NCBI GenBank assembly: GCA_024400635.1
Contig: JAKSMI010000002.1
Location: 56,305-120,304 of the forward strand
DNA from: Bacteroidales bacterium
Lineage (GTDB): Bacteria; Bacteroidota; Bacteroidia; Bacteroidales; WCHB1-69
Reading direction: 5' to 3'
Length of the DNA stretch: 64,000 bases
The notes under the pieces are model-generated. The model was not told where the DNA came from, did no database searches, and saw only the letters and a program-made list of their open reading frames with translations. Numbering within the stretch: the stretch's first letter is position 1; each line of letters starts with the position of its first letter. The translations under genes were made by a program, and so were the position numbers. Positions 11,016-19,309 of this stretch are shown piece after piece.

Positions 11016-11074
11016 AATGTTGATTTTTTAATGAATACTTAATGGTATTTCAATATCGTGATGTTTTTGTGGGG

Positions 11075-11082
11075 CAAAGATA
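11075..11082 (-). promoter_or_regulatory. -7 element (TATCTTTG) for the membrane protein/aldolase unit
   Basis: It reads TATCTTTG on the minus strand, matching TAnnTTTG, 59 bp before the start codon at 11015. Confidence 0.55.
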
Positions 11083-11117
11083 AGATTTTTTTATTGAAAA
11101 ACGGATGAACTAATGAA

Positions 11118-11138
11118 TATGGCAACAAAAATTTGAAA
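11118..11138 (+). repeat. 21-bp direct repeat, left copy
   Basis: This sequence, beginning TATGGCAACA and ending TTTGAAA, is repeated exactly and in the same orientation at 14511-14531. The pair flanks the GC-rich gene at 11397-14207. The rest of the 381-bp gap 11016-11396 shows only the two promoters and the short motif at 11186. Confidence 0.85.
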
Positions 11139-11185
11139 ATAGAATTTCCATTTCAAATCCATAATTTAACTATTGATTGTAAATA

Positions 11186-11218
11186 CTTGACTTTGACCAT
11201 GCGTCACCCAAGTCACCC
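11186..11218 (+). repeat. Short dispersed intergenic motif, copy 1
   Basis: The segment contains CTTTGACCATGCGTCAC followed by CCAAGTCACCC. Related copies lie at 27560-27586 (same strand) and 51276-51301 (opposite strand), all between genes. Confidence 0.7.
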
Positions 11219-11360
11219 TATTTCACGTGGTTCACTATATAGTGGTCCATTTGTTGGTGAACTTTAGAATCTTCGGTAAATAAACAATAAATTTCCGAAA
11301 ATATTTTTAAAACGAATTTTTTCCGGAATCTCAGCAAGATTAAACGGAATAATTTTTTTG

Positions 11361-11368
11361 TATTTTTG
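11361..11368 (+). promoter_or_regulatory. -7 element (TATTTTTG) for the Fib_succ_major gene
   Basis: It matches TAnnTTTG and lies 28 bp before the start codon at 11397. Confidence 0.6.
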
Positions 11369-11396
11369 CAGTATAATTTATAAAAAAAATTTATTT

Positions 11397-14207
11397 ATGA
11401 AAAAAATCATAGCAGTATTCGTATTGTTGTTGTCGGCATGGACAGCATTTTCCCAGACGGTGACGCTGACCTTCACCGGGCGTGATGCCAACAACCAACA
11501 CCTGCCAATGAACCGGGTGATCATTACCAATGCCACGCAGGGCTGGCAGGAAACCATATATTATCCCGACACCGTATTTACGATGGGCGGCACGGGCATT
11601 GCCGACAACGCCGCCAATGGAGATTTCGGCCTCAGACAGAACAATCCCAATCCGTTTAATGGTACGACCGAGGCGACGCTGAACGTGGCGGATGCCGGCG
11701 AGGTGGTTATGGAATTGGCGGATGTGAACGGCCGTGTTGTAGAGACGTGGCGCGCCGCGTCTCTACAAATGGGAAACCACTACTTCCGCATAAACGTTTC
11801 CGCCGCGGGCATCTATTTCCTCACCGCCCGCCAAAACGGACAGGTATCATCCATCAAAATGGTGAACAACGGACAGGGGGCGACGAATAAAATTGAATAC
11901 CGGGATTTTGTGAATGCCAATAATATGGAAGAGACGCGGTGCACCACGTCTCTACAAAACAACAATTCCAAGGGCGTTGCGACCCATCCCTTTGCCTTGG
12001 GCGATGATATGATCTACACGGGCTATGTGACGGTGAACGGCACGGAATACCAAAGCCAGATGATTCACCAGAACCAGTTCGTGTCCGAAACCTTTGTGTT
12101 GAACTTCAATGTGTCTGCCCCTACGGGCTTGCCTACCGTTACGACTGATGCAGCCACAAATGTTGGAGCATATACTGCCGCTTGTGGCGGCAATGTGACT
12201 GCTGATGGCGGATACAGTGTGCTTGCAAGAGGGGTATGCTGGAGCACGAGCCCCAACCCTGTTTTCAACGACAACCACGTTTCTTGCGGTGACGGTCTGG
12301 GTGCGTTCTCGGGCCAGCTTACCGGGCTTGAAGCCAATACTACCTACTATGTGCGTGCCTACGCCGTGAACAGCGTGGGAACGGCATACGGGAATCAGGA
12401 AAGTTTTACGACGACAGTAGGCCCGGTTGACGGTCAGCCCTGTCCAGGCACGCCAACGGTGACAGACCATCAAGGAAACATCTATAATACGGTGCAGATA
12501 GGCAGCCAGTGTTGGACGAGGGAGAACATGCGCTGCACGACTTCCCCAAGTACGGGCACGATCATCCTGGAAGCATCTCCTACCAGCTATTCCTACACGG
12601 GCAAGAAGGCGTACTATGTGGACGGCAGTTCCTCCAACACCTCCACCTACGGACTGCTGTACAACTGGAACGCGGCGGTTGACACGTTCAACACGGCGTA
12701 TGGGGAGACGAGCACAAATACCGGTTCAAGCAATGCGGTTAATGTCACGTTCAGTGGCAACCGCAGGGGCATCTGCCCGCAGGGCTGGCACGTGCCCTCT
12801 GATGCGGAATGGACGCAGCTGACCAACTATGTGAGCAGCCAGAGTGGGTACGTGTGTGGAAGCAACAACGGCAACATAGCCAAGGTGCTGGCCTCCGCCA
12901 CGGGCTGGAACAGCGACACAAACACTTGTGCGGTGGGCAACAATCCAAGCGGCAACAACGCCGCGGGATTTTCTGCGCTTCCTGCGGGCTGCTACTACGG
13001 CTACTACGTCAATTTCGGCAGCGGCGCGTTCTTTTGGTCGGCTACCCAGTACAGTAGCAACATCGCCTACTACCGCTACTTGTTCTACTTCAACGCCAAC
13101 GTGTACAGGCACTACAACGATAAGAACAACGGGTTTAGTGTCCGGTGTCTCAGGGATGGGGGATCGAGTACGACTTTGCCTACGGTTACCACCACCACGG
13201 TTACAAGCATAACGCAAAATTCCGCCACTTGCGGCGGCAACGTGACAGACGATGGCGGCTACAGTGTGATTGCGAGAGGCGTTTGCTGGAGCACGAGCCC
13301 CAATCCGGTTTTCAACGACAGCCACGTTTCTTGCGGAGATGGTATGGGTTCTTTTACTTGCCAAATTACGGGACTTGAGGCTAATACTACTTATTATGTG
13401 CGTGCATACGCTGTGAATAGTATGGGAACGGCATACGGGAATCAGGTAAGTTTTACGACGACAGTAGGCCCGGTTGGCGGTCAGCCCTGCCCGGGCGCGG
13501 CTACGGTGACAGACCATCAAGGAAACATCTATAATACGGTGCAGATAGGCGAGCAGTGTTGGACGAGGGAGAACATGCGCTGCACGACCTCCCCAAGTAC
13601 GGGCACGATCATCCTGGAAGCATCTCCTACCAGCTATTCCTTCACGGGCAAGAAGGCGTACTACGTGGACGGCAGTTCCTCCAACACCTCCACCTACGGG
13701 CTGCTGTACAACTGGAACGCGGCGGTGGACACGTTCAACACGGCGTATGGGGAGACGAGCACAAATACGGATTACGATAACGCGGTTAATGTCACGTTCA
13801 GTGGCAACCGCAGGGGCATCTGCCCACAGGGTTGGCACGTGCCCTCTGATGCGGAATGGACGCAGCTGGAAAACTACGTGAGCAGCCAGGGCGAGTACGT
13901 GTGTGAAAGCAACAACACATACATAGCCAAGGCGTTGGCCTCCACAACGGGGTGGAGCAGCTACAGTAGTACCTGTGTCCCAGGCAACAATCCTTCTGCC
14001 AACAACGCCACGGGCTTTTCTGCTGTTGCTGCGGGCGACTACTACGGCGACTACAACTATTTCGGCGTCATCGCGTACTTCTGGTCGGCTACCCAGTACG
14101 CTGGCTACAACGCCTACAGCCGCTGCTTGTACTGCGGCGACGCCGTCGTGGTCAGGAGCTACAGCAGTAAGTACTATGGGGATAGTGTTCGGTGTCTAAG
14201 GGACTAA
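11397..14207 (+). CDS. Secreted protein with two Fibrobacter-type major paralogous domains
   Basis: A signal peptide (MKKIIAVFVLLLSAWTAFSQ) precedes 936 residues in total. At about 75-165 is a FlgD/T9SS-sorting-like domain (NNPNPFN, DVNGRVV, AAGIYFLTA) in an unusual N-terminal position. Two tandem units of 349 residues follow, each an Fn3-like segment (GGNVT...ARGVCWSTS, FTTT) plus a Fib_succ_major domain (TDHQGNIYNTVQIG.QCW, CPQGWHVPSDAEW, SVRCLRD). Function of the family is unknown; surface display is inferred. Sampled coding lines are about 57% GC against about 37% in the next gene, which suggests transfer or a different selection history. Two palindromic repeats lie inside the frame (11737 and 11929). 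The start at 11397 is preferred because it begins the signal peptide and follows the promoter at normal distance. Confidence 0.85.
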   Translation: MKKIIAVFVLLLSAWTAFSQTVTLTFTGRDANNQHLPMNRVIITNATQGWQETIYYPDTVFTMGGTGIADNAANGDFGLRQNNPNPFNGTTEATLNVADAGEVVMELADVNGRVVETWRAASLQMGNHYFRINVSAAGIYFLTARQNGQVSSIKMVNNGQGATNKIEYRDFVNANNMEETRCTTSLQNNNSKGVATHPFALGDDMIYTGYVTVNGTEYQSQMIHQNQFVSETFVLNFNVSAPTGLPTVTTDAATNVGAYTAACGGNVTADGGYSVLARGVCWSTSPNPVFNDNHVSCGDGLGAFSGQLTGLEANTTYYVRAYAVNSVGTAYGNQESFTTTVGPVDGQPCPGTPTVTDHQGNIYNTVQIGSQCWTRENMRCTTSPSTGTIILEASPTSYSYTGKKAYYVDGSSSNTSTYGLLYNWNAAVDTFNTAYGETSTNTGSSNAVNVTFSGNRRGICPQGWHVPSDAEWTQLTNYVSSQSGYVCGSNNGNIAKVLASATGWNSDTNTCAVGNNPSGNNAAGFSALPAGCYYGYYVNFGSGAFFWSATQYSSNIAYYRYLFYFNANVYRHYNDKNNGFSVRCLRDGGSSTTLPTVTTTTVTSITQNSATCGGNVTDDGGYSVIARGVCWSTSPNPVFNDSHVSCGDGMGSFTCQITGLEANTTYYVRAYAVNSMGTAYGNQVSFTTTVGPVGGQPCPGAATVTDHQGNIYNTVQIGEQCWTRENMRCTTSPSTGTIILEASPTSYSFTGKKAYYVDGSSSNTSTYGLLYNWNAAVDTFNTAYGETSTNTDYDNAVNVTFSGNRRGICPQGWHVPSDAEWTQLENYVSSQGEYVCESNNTYIAKALASTTGWSSYSSTCVPGNNPSANNATGFSAVAAGDYYGDYNYFGVIAYFWSATQYAGYNAYSRCLYCGDAVVVRSYSSKYYGDSVRCLRD
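11737..11768. repeat. Palindromic GTAGAGACG...CGTCTCTAC element inside a gene, copy 1
   Basis: This 32-bp near-perfect palindrome (arms TTGTAGAGACG and CGTCTCTACAA, GC-rich centre) is read in frame and codes for part of the FlgD-like domain (VVETWRAASLQ). Confidence 0.85.
11929..11957. repeat. Palindromic GAGACG...CGTCTC element inside a gene, copy 2
   Basis: A second palindrome (GAGACGCGGTGCACCACGTC core) lies about 190 bp after copy 1. It is also in frame and encodes EETRCTTSLQ, so both copies end with the peptide SLQ. Confidence 0.8.
12129..14204 (+). repeat. Tandem duplication of an Fn3 + Fib_succ_major unit
   Basis: Two units of 1,047 bp (12129-13175 and 13176-14204) are aligned by an offset of 1,047. 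Long stretches are almost identical at DNA level (for example 12475-12720 against 13522-13767). The C-terminal half of each Fib_succ_major domain has diverged in residues around the YYGYY/YYGDY motif. Confidence 0.9.
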
Positions 14208-14222
14208 TCATCAAAATAAATC

Positions 14223-14256
14223 AAGCCATTTCCATGCGTGAGCGGGGAAATGGCTT
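14223..14256 (+). terminator. Possible terminator after the Fib_succ_major gene
   Basis: An 11-bp stem (AAGCCATTTCC with GGAAATGGCTT) begins 16 bp after the stop codon. The T run after it is weak, so efficiency is uncertain. Confidence 0.5.
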
Positions 14257-14323
14257 ACCTTAATATAAACTGCGCTTGCCCCGGCCGCCCTGCGTAGCGG
14301 GTGACGAGAGGCAAGCGCGGAGT

Positions 14324-14336
14324 GCCGCGTCTCTAC
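14324..14336. repeat. Half copy of the GAGACG/CGTCTC palindrome
   Basis: The sequence GCCGCGTCTCTAC matches the right arm of the palindrome at 11737-11768. The left arm is missing or degraded. It lies in the 432-bp gap 14208-14639. Confidence 0.5.
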
Positions 14337-14372
14337 TAACCCCTCAACCCTGAAACACCCCGCACCTTATTC

Positions 14373-14411
14373 CATTTATATCCTCCACATTTCAAGTGGA
14401 GGATATAAATG
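14373..14411. repeat. Perfect 16-bp inverted repeat with 7-nt loop
   Basis: CATTTATATCCTCCAC and its exact reverse complement flank the loop ATTTCAA. No clean T tract follows on either strand, so it is not a standard terminator. It could be an RNA hairpin or a protein-binding palindrome. Confidence 0.75.
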
Positions 14412-14510
14412 ATTTTCGTTTATTAGTTCCTTCGTTTTTTAAAATTACTTGTCTAATATTCAGATTGATAATGAATTAAATTAACAAATGAAAAATTGAT
14501 TTGTTAAAAC

Positions 14511-14531
14511 TATGGCAACAAAAATTTGAAA
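14511..14531 (+). repeat. 21-bp direct repeat, right copy
   Basis: Exact copy of 11118-11138 in the same orientation, 3,393 bp away, downstream of the GC-rich gene. Confidence 0.85.
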
Positions 14532-14586
14532 GACTTGCGGCAGCTCCGTCATTTTCGGCATGCCGATGTTTCGCAACCAAATTGAT

Positions 14587-14621
14587 AAAAAAAACCGCAG
14601 CGAAGAACTGCGGTTTTTTTT
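14587..14621 (-). terminator. Terminator of the OmpA/TPR lipoprotein gene
   Basis: The stem AACCGCAG/CTGCGGTT is flanked by A and T runs on both sides, so it can act in both directions. It lies 19 bp beyond the minus-strand stop codon at 14640. Confidence 0.85.
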
Positions 14622-14639
14622 GTGGATATTTGAGAATGA

Positions 14640-16472
14640 TTATTTCACTAAATTCTGGAATTCAGCAGTCTTGCGATATTTCTTGAATTCAGCATCGCGT
14701 TTTGCCTTGTTCTTGTATTTGGAATCTTTTTCAATGGCAATACCGAGGTTCTTGTAAATATTGATTTCATCGGCAGTGCGAGCGGCCAAGACAGCTTTCA
14801 GGTAAGCAACCTTGGCATCGGGGTTGGTGATGCATTCCAACGTGGCTTTGGCAGCACTGTAGTTCTTTTTCAACATTTGTGCCAATGCAGTGTTGTAGTC
14901 GCAATCGGTATTGCTCAATGCTTGGTTGGCACCGTCAAAGTCACCGTCCAAAATCTTTAACATACCGTTGTTATAGCTTTGGTCAACGGGTTCAACGCTG
15001 GCATTATGAGATTTTTTGAACAATTCTTTAGCTTCAACAACGTTGCCTGCAAAGAAAGCAGCAATGGCTTGGTTGTTCAGAATGATGCCATTGTCTGGAG
15101 AAATGGCGGCGGCTTTCATCAATAGATTGTTGGCTTCTTCAATATAACTCTGTTTGCCAGTGGTGTAGTAATCGTTGAGACGCAGCGCGGCAAGGTTATT
15201 GTATGCTCTCCAGTCGTTTTCGTATTTCGATTCATTGATGATGTCGCTGTAAATGTCGGCCTTGGTGGCGTTGCTTTGTGCCAATGCGGCGGCATACAAG
15301 CGTTCATTCAAACTCAATTCTGAAGGGTTGGCTTTTACCAAACGAACGATTTCTTCATCATTGTATTTGTTTTTGTTGTAAACCAAAGAGATTTCAGCAC
15401 GGCGGAGCGGAGGCAGAATATTGTCGGCGATTTCATTGTAGATGTCCGTCATTTCACGGATTTTCTGTTCGCGAGCTTCATTGCTCTTTTGTGAACGGAC
15501 AACGTTCAAAATCTTATTTTTTTCGGGGATGTTAGATTTTTCAACAGCAGCTTCAAAGCCGTCCCAGTCTTCACCCTTGGCGTTGTTTTCGAAAACGAGT
15601 TCTGGTTTCTGGAAGTCTTTTTCTTTGATTTTATTGTCTTTGCAATATTGCTTGATGTATTTGTTGTATTGTTCGTTAAACCATTTCTTACCTTGGTCGA
15701 AACGGCGTTCCGACAAGCCTTGGTTATTGGATTCTTCACCTTCGGGGGATGCCCAACCTGAAATGATGACTTTTTCAATGTTGCCGCCTTGGTTCAAGAA
15801 GGCAACGAGATTTTTAATGGCTTGTTTTGCCTCGTTGCTCTTGTTCAGCTTCATATTCCAGTTCATGGCAGAGCTGTTGACTTCAAAATAAATCACAGCG
15901 TTTTCGCTTTCATATTCTGCTTTGTAATCATGGTTGGCAAAGAGGAAGAATGTACCTTTGTTTTTACCGTCATTGTTGCCCAATCTTGGTGTTATATCAG
16001 CCAAGGATGACGAATTTGAAACACCTTCTCCCAATTTCTTGTCGGGAGTAAGATTTTGGCTTTTTTTGCCGAGAGCAGCCTTTGTGGCAGCAATGATTTC
16101 GCCATCTTGCTGTGCGTCGTTGTATTCAAATGAGCCTGATTTTGTGAAGGAACCACCAGTTTTGTATGGGATGGTGGTGCCGGTGGCTTTGGCTTTTTCG
16201 CCAACGAGAGTGATGGGTTCCAAGGTGGCAATCACTTCGCCATCAGCAGATTTTACCGTAGGCTGAATTGTCATCACAGCTTTTTTCTTCATATACTTGG
16301 CGGGAATTGAACCTTTGATGGTGTAATCAACTTTTCCACCTTTGTTTTCCAAATCCGGATTGTCGAGCGTAATGGACACTTCAGGATAGCGTTTAACCAT
16401 TTTTTGGAGGCCACAACCTGCCAAAATCAATGCCGATAAGCATAAAACGGCAATAACATTTCTACTTTTCAT
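14640..16472 (-). CDS. OmpA-family lipoprotein with C-terminal TPR region
   Basis: A 610-residue outer-membrane lipoprotein candidate. A signal peptide with lipobox LAGC (Cys20) is followed by an N-terminal beta-type region of unknown fold (about 30-190). An OmpA-like peptidoglycan-binding domain comes next, recognised by YFEVNSSAMNWN, SGWASPEGEE and LSERR. The C-terminal half is helical and TPR-like (repeats such as NNLAALRLNDYY, GIILNNQAIAAFFAGN, YNNGMLKILDGDFDGA). By family it tethers the outer membrane to peptidoglycan and may scaffold partners through the TPRs. It is transcribed alone from the -7 element at 16522-16529. Confidence 0.8.
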   Translation of the reverse strand: MKSRNVIAVLCLSALILAGCGLQKMVKRYPEVSITLDNPDLENKGGKVDYTIKGSIPAKYMKKKAVMTIQPTVKSADGEVIATLEPITLVGEKAKATGTTIPYKTGGSFTKSGSFEYNDAQQDGEIIAATKAALGKKSQNLTPDKKLGEGVSNSSSLADITPRLGNNDGKNKGTFFLFANHDYKAEYESENAVIYFEVNSSAMNWNMKLNKSNEAKQAIKNLVAFLNQGGNIEKVIISGWASPEGEESNNQGLSERRFDQGKKWFNEQYNKYIKQYCKDNKIKEKDFQKPELVFENNAKGEDWDGFEAAVEKSNIPEKNKILNVVRSQKSNEAREQKIREMTDIYNEIADNILPPLRRAEISLVYNKNKYNDEEIVRLVKANPSELSLNERLYAAALAQSNATKADIYSDIINESKYENDWRAYNNLAALRLNDYYTTGKQSYIEEANNLLMKAAAISPDNGIILNNQAIAAFFAGNVVEAKELFKKSHNASVEPVDQSYNNGMLKILDGDFDGANQALSNTDCDYNTALAQMLKKNYSAAKATLECITNPDAKVAYLKAVLAARTADEINIYKNLGIAIEKDSKYKNKAKRDAEFKKYRKTAEFQNLVK

Positions 16473-16521
16473 CTTTGCTATAGGTTTAATTACAATTAAT
16501 CTTCTAATAAAAAATCCGTGG

Positions 16522-16529
16522 CAAATTTA
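16522..16529 (-). promoter_or_regulatory. -7 element (TAAATTTG) for the OmpA/TPR lipoprotein
   Basis: The minus strand reads TAAATTTG, matching TAnnTTTG, 49 bp before the start codon at 16472. It is divergent from the promoter at 16574. Confidence 0.55.
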
Positions 16530-16573
16530 CATAAAAAATTTGGATTGATAAGGTGAAATTCAGTTTTTTTACG

Positions 16574-16581
16574 TATGTTTG
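16574..16581 (+). promoter_or_regulatory. -7 element (TATGTTTG) for the SAM hydrolase gene
   Basis: It matches TAnnTTTG and lies 40 bp before the ATG at 16622. Confidence 0.6.
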
Positions 16582-16621
16582 CAATCCACTCAAAACTAAT
16601 AAAATTCACATATCTATTCGA

Positions 16622-17392
16622 ATGAAAAACATTACGCTCATCAGCGATTGGAAACTGCGCGACCCCTACGTGGCTATGTTCAAAGGTCAGCTGCTTAAAG
16701 CTATTCCAGACGCTAATATCATCGATATTTCGCACGCCATCGAATGTTTTAATGTCGCTCAAACGGCTTTCATCCTGAAAAACAGTTATTCTTCTTTTCC
16801 TGAAAATACCATCCACATCATCTTGACAGGCACTTCCTTGTCGCATAAATCAATGCCTGTGGCGGTAAAGTTTGATAACCAGTTTTTCATCGGTGAAGAC
16901 AATGGCATTTTTTCCTTGATGTTTGGTGATGATGATCAGCCAGAGGCTTTTGTTTATAATCAGACTGATGAAAATTCTAATATTTTGGACAAGTGTATCT
17001 TGATGGCAAAAGCCATTCTTTCAGACAAGCTGAAAAAAGTGGTGGATCCTTATCCACAATGGGTGAAAAAACTCCAGTTTATGCCCGACCACAACGAGCA
17101 AAATCGTTTGATTACCGGACAAATCGCCTATATTGATTCCTGCTGCAATGCCATTACCAATATTCCTATCGATATGTTCCGTAAAATCGTGAAAGGCGGC
17201 TCGTTTACCGTCAATTTTTCAATGTCGAAACATATCAAGGTGACACATTACCAAGATTTTTATAATCCTAATGAACACGAAGTTTACATGATTGGCAATC
17301 GTTTGGGATTCCTCGAATTGACCATCAATAGAGGCCATCTTGCCGTTTTGGCAGACTTAAATGTTGGAGATAAAATTGAAATACGATATTAA
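16622..17392 (+). CDS. SAM hydroxide adenosyltransferase (DUF62 family)
   Basis: A 256-residue protein of the DUF62/SAM_HAT family, related to fluorinases and chlorinases. Most bacterial members use water to hydrolyse S-adenosylmethionine to adenosine and methionine. Visible marks are the N-terminal SDW.LRDPYVAMFKGQL stretch, the early DISH motif (DISHAIECFNVAQTAFIL), GEDNGIFSL in the middle, and a C-terminal beta-barrel with GNRLGFLELTINRGH. The start at 16622 is chosen because the upstream extension covers the promoter. The ClC gene follows after 33 bp. The cellular role of the reaction is not settled. Confidence 0.85.
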   Translation: MKNITLISDWKLRDPYVAMFKGQLLKAIPDANIIDISHAIECFNVAQTAFILKNSYSSFPENTIHIILTGTSLSHKSMPVAVKFDNQFFIGEDNGIFSLMFGDDDQPEAFVYNQTDENSNILDKCILMAKAILSDKLKKVVDPYPQWVKKLQFMPDHNEQNRLITGQIAYIDSCCNAITNIPIDMFRKIVKGGSFTVNFSMSKHIKVTHYQDFYNPNEHEVYMIGNRLGFLELTINRGHLAVLADLNVGDKIEIRY

Positions 17393-17425
17393 TTGTTTGA
17401 TAATCAATAAATTAATCCAACAACA

Positions 17426-19213
17426 ATGTCCAATAGAATAGCTATTTCGATTTTTGTAAAATGCCGCCGTTTTTTGAAGAAAAAAATGAGCTACAACGCG
17501 CAGGTGATTGTGCTTAGTTTCTTTGTGGGCATTTTGGGTGCCACTGCCGCCATCATCGTCAAAAATCTGATGCATTTTACCGTTTCGACGCTCAACAATA
17601 TATTTCCTAAAGCCGAGGTGAATTACTATTACCTGGCATTCCCCATCATCGGTATTATCTTTACGGTTCTTTATACGCGAAAAGTTGTGAAAGACAACAT
17701 CGGACATGGAGTGTCCATCGTGTTGAAATCGATGTTCAAGAGCGGCGGCAAATTGCGAAAACACAATATGTATTCGTCGGTGATTGCAAGTACGCTGACG
17801 GTCGGTTTCGGTGGATCTGTGGGTTTGGAAGCGCCTATGGTGCTGACAGGTTCCGCCATCGGTTCCAATGTTGCACGAACCTTCAATTTCAACGCAAAAA
17901 CCACGACCTTGCTTTTGGCTTGTGGTTCGACGGCAGCTTTGGCCGCTATCTTCAAGGCGCCGATCACGGCAATTGTTTTCGCTCTCGAGGTGCTAATGCT
18001 TGACCTGACCAGCGCGGCTTTGCTCCCATTGCTCATCTCCGCTGCCACGGGTACGGTACTTTCTATTTTGTTCCTTGGCGATACGGTTACCTTCGACCTC
18101 GCCACCACCCAAGCTTATTTTCTGAAAAACATTCCTTTCTATATCCTTTTAGGTGTTTTCACGGGACTGATTTCGATTTATTTTCTCCGACTTTTAAGAT
18201 GGATTGAAAAGCAGTTTTCTAAACTGAAATCCATCCCTTTGAAAATATTGATTGGCGGTGTGATGTTGGGTTTGCTCATATTGTTGCTTCCCGCACTCTT
18301 CGGAGAAGGTTATGAAAATATCAATGCCTTGTTGAAAGGCAATGTCTTCGACCTTTTTGAAAAATCTCCTTTGTCACACATTTCAAATAGTCATTGGATG
18401 CTGATAGTTTTTATACTGGCGGTTATATTTCTAAAGGTGATTGCCACCGCTGTGACGACTTCGGCAGGTGGAATTGGCGGTGTGTTTGCACCCACCTTGT
18501 TTGTAGGAGCTTTCGTTGGTTATCTGGTGGCAGAAGTATCCAATTACTATTTCGGATTCGACTTGCCGCACATCAATTTCGTGTTGGCGGGTATGGCAGG
18601 TGTGATGTCTGGAGTGATGTTGGCTCCACTGACTTCGATTTTCCTTATCGCCGAAATATCTTCCGGCTATTCGTTGCTCATTCCGCTGATGATAACCTCT
18701 CTCATTTCTTACCTTTGCGTTTCGCCCATCGAGAAATATTCGGTTTATACTAAAAATCTGGCGGAGAAGGGAAATCTGAAAACGCACAATAAAGACAAAT
18801 TCGCACTGCAGAAAATCAATTGGAGCAGTATTATTGACCATAATATTACCACGTTGCCGTTACACAGCACTTTGGGAGAATTTACCCAGTACATTGCCAA
18901 AAGTCGACGAAATTTATTCGTGGTCTTGGATGAAGACCATAAATTCGCTGGTTTGTTGGTGATGGACGATCACCGAGACAAAATCTTCCGCCAGGATTTG
19001 TATGACAAGATTTTGGTGGATGAGTTGATGATTGAACCCGAAGAATTCATTTACGACACGGACACTGGCATGGAAATGCTCGAAAAGTTCAATCGCACCC
19101 GCAATTTCAATATGCCAGTCATCACGCAAGATAGAGAATACCTCGGCTTCCTGTCAAAGTCAAAGGTTCTGGATCTCTACCGCGACTTTATCGCCGCCGA
19201 TTCAGAAGACTAA
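17426..19213 (+). CDS. ClC-type chloride channel/transporter with CBS pair
   Basis: A 595-residue membrane protein. It has the ClC core with the gating glutamate in FGGSVGLEAP (E135) and the GGIGGVFAPTLFVGA segment that forms the third selectivity motif. About 125 C-terminal residues form two CBS domains, which in this family sense adenine nucleotides. The first selectivity motif, GSGIP in E. coli ClcA, reads GHGVS here (93-97). By family it moves chloride, possibly in exchange for protons. It follows the SAM hydrolase gene by 33 bp on the same strand. An alternative start at Met21 (MSYNAQ) is possible. Confidence 0.9.
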   Translation: MSNRIAISIFVKCRRFLKKKMSYNAQVIVLSFFVGILGATAAIIVKNLMHFTVSTLNNIFPKAEVNYYYLAFPIIGIIFTVLYTRKVVKDNIGHGVSIVLKSMFKSGGKLRKHNMYSSVIASTLTVGFGGSVGLEAPMVLTGSAIGSNVARTFNFNAKTTTLLLACGSTAALAAIFKAPITAIVFALEVLMLDLTSAALLPLLISAATGTVLSILFLGDTVTFDLATTQAYFLKNIPFYILLGVFTGLISIYFLRLLRWIEKQFSKLKSIPLKILIGGVMLGLLILLLPALFGEGYENINALLKGNVFDLFEKSPLSHISNSHWMLIVFILAVIFLKVIATAVTTSAGGIGGVFAPTLFVGAFVGYLVAEVSNYYFGFDLPHINFVLAGMAGVMSGVMLAPLTSIFLIAEISSGYSLLIPLMITSLISYLCVSPIEKYSVYTKNLAEKGNLKTHNKDKFALQKINWSSIIDHNITTLPLHSTLGEFTQYIAKSRRNLFVVLDEDHKFAGLLVMDDHRDKIFRQDLYDKILVDELMIEPEEFIYDTDTGMEMLEKFNRTRNFNMPVITQDREYLGFLSKSKVLDLYRDFIAADSED

Positions 19214-19220
19214 ACCAAAA

Positions 19221-19246
19221 AAAGACGCCACCATCGTGACGTCTTT
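19221..19246. terminator. Weak terminator between ClC and lpdA
   Basis: A 7-bp stem AAAGACG/CGTCTTT with a 12-nt loop lies 8 bp after the ClC stop. It is flanked by A and T residues and sits between convergent genes. Confidence 0.5.
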
Positions 19247-19260
19247 ATATTCCTATTATG

Positions 19261-19281
19261 GAGACGGAGATACACCGTCTC
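19261..19281. repeat. GAGACGG...CCGTCTC palindrome
   Basis: 7-bp arms and a 7-nt centre, sharing the GAGACG/CGTCTC arms of the palindromes at 11737 and 11929. It may also help terminate lpdA transcription. Confidence 0.55.
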
Positions 19282-19309
19282 TTTCAGTTTTCACATTTCA
19301 ACTTTTACA

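Noticed and set aside
12726..13838. 370-residue minus-strand ORF
   Set aside because: It is antisense to the GC-rich Fib_succ_major gene, repeats with the tandem unit, and encodes Arg/Val-rich low-complexity sequence; it is a composition shadow.
14501..14686. Small plus-strand ORF after the GC-rich gene
   Set aside because: It runs through the 21-bp repeat and a terminator stem and has no start context or recognisable domain.
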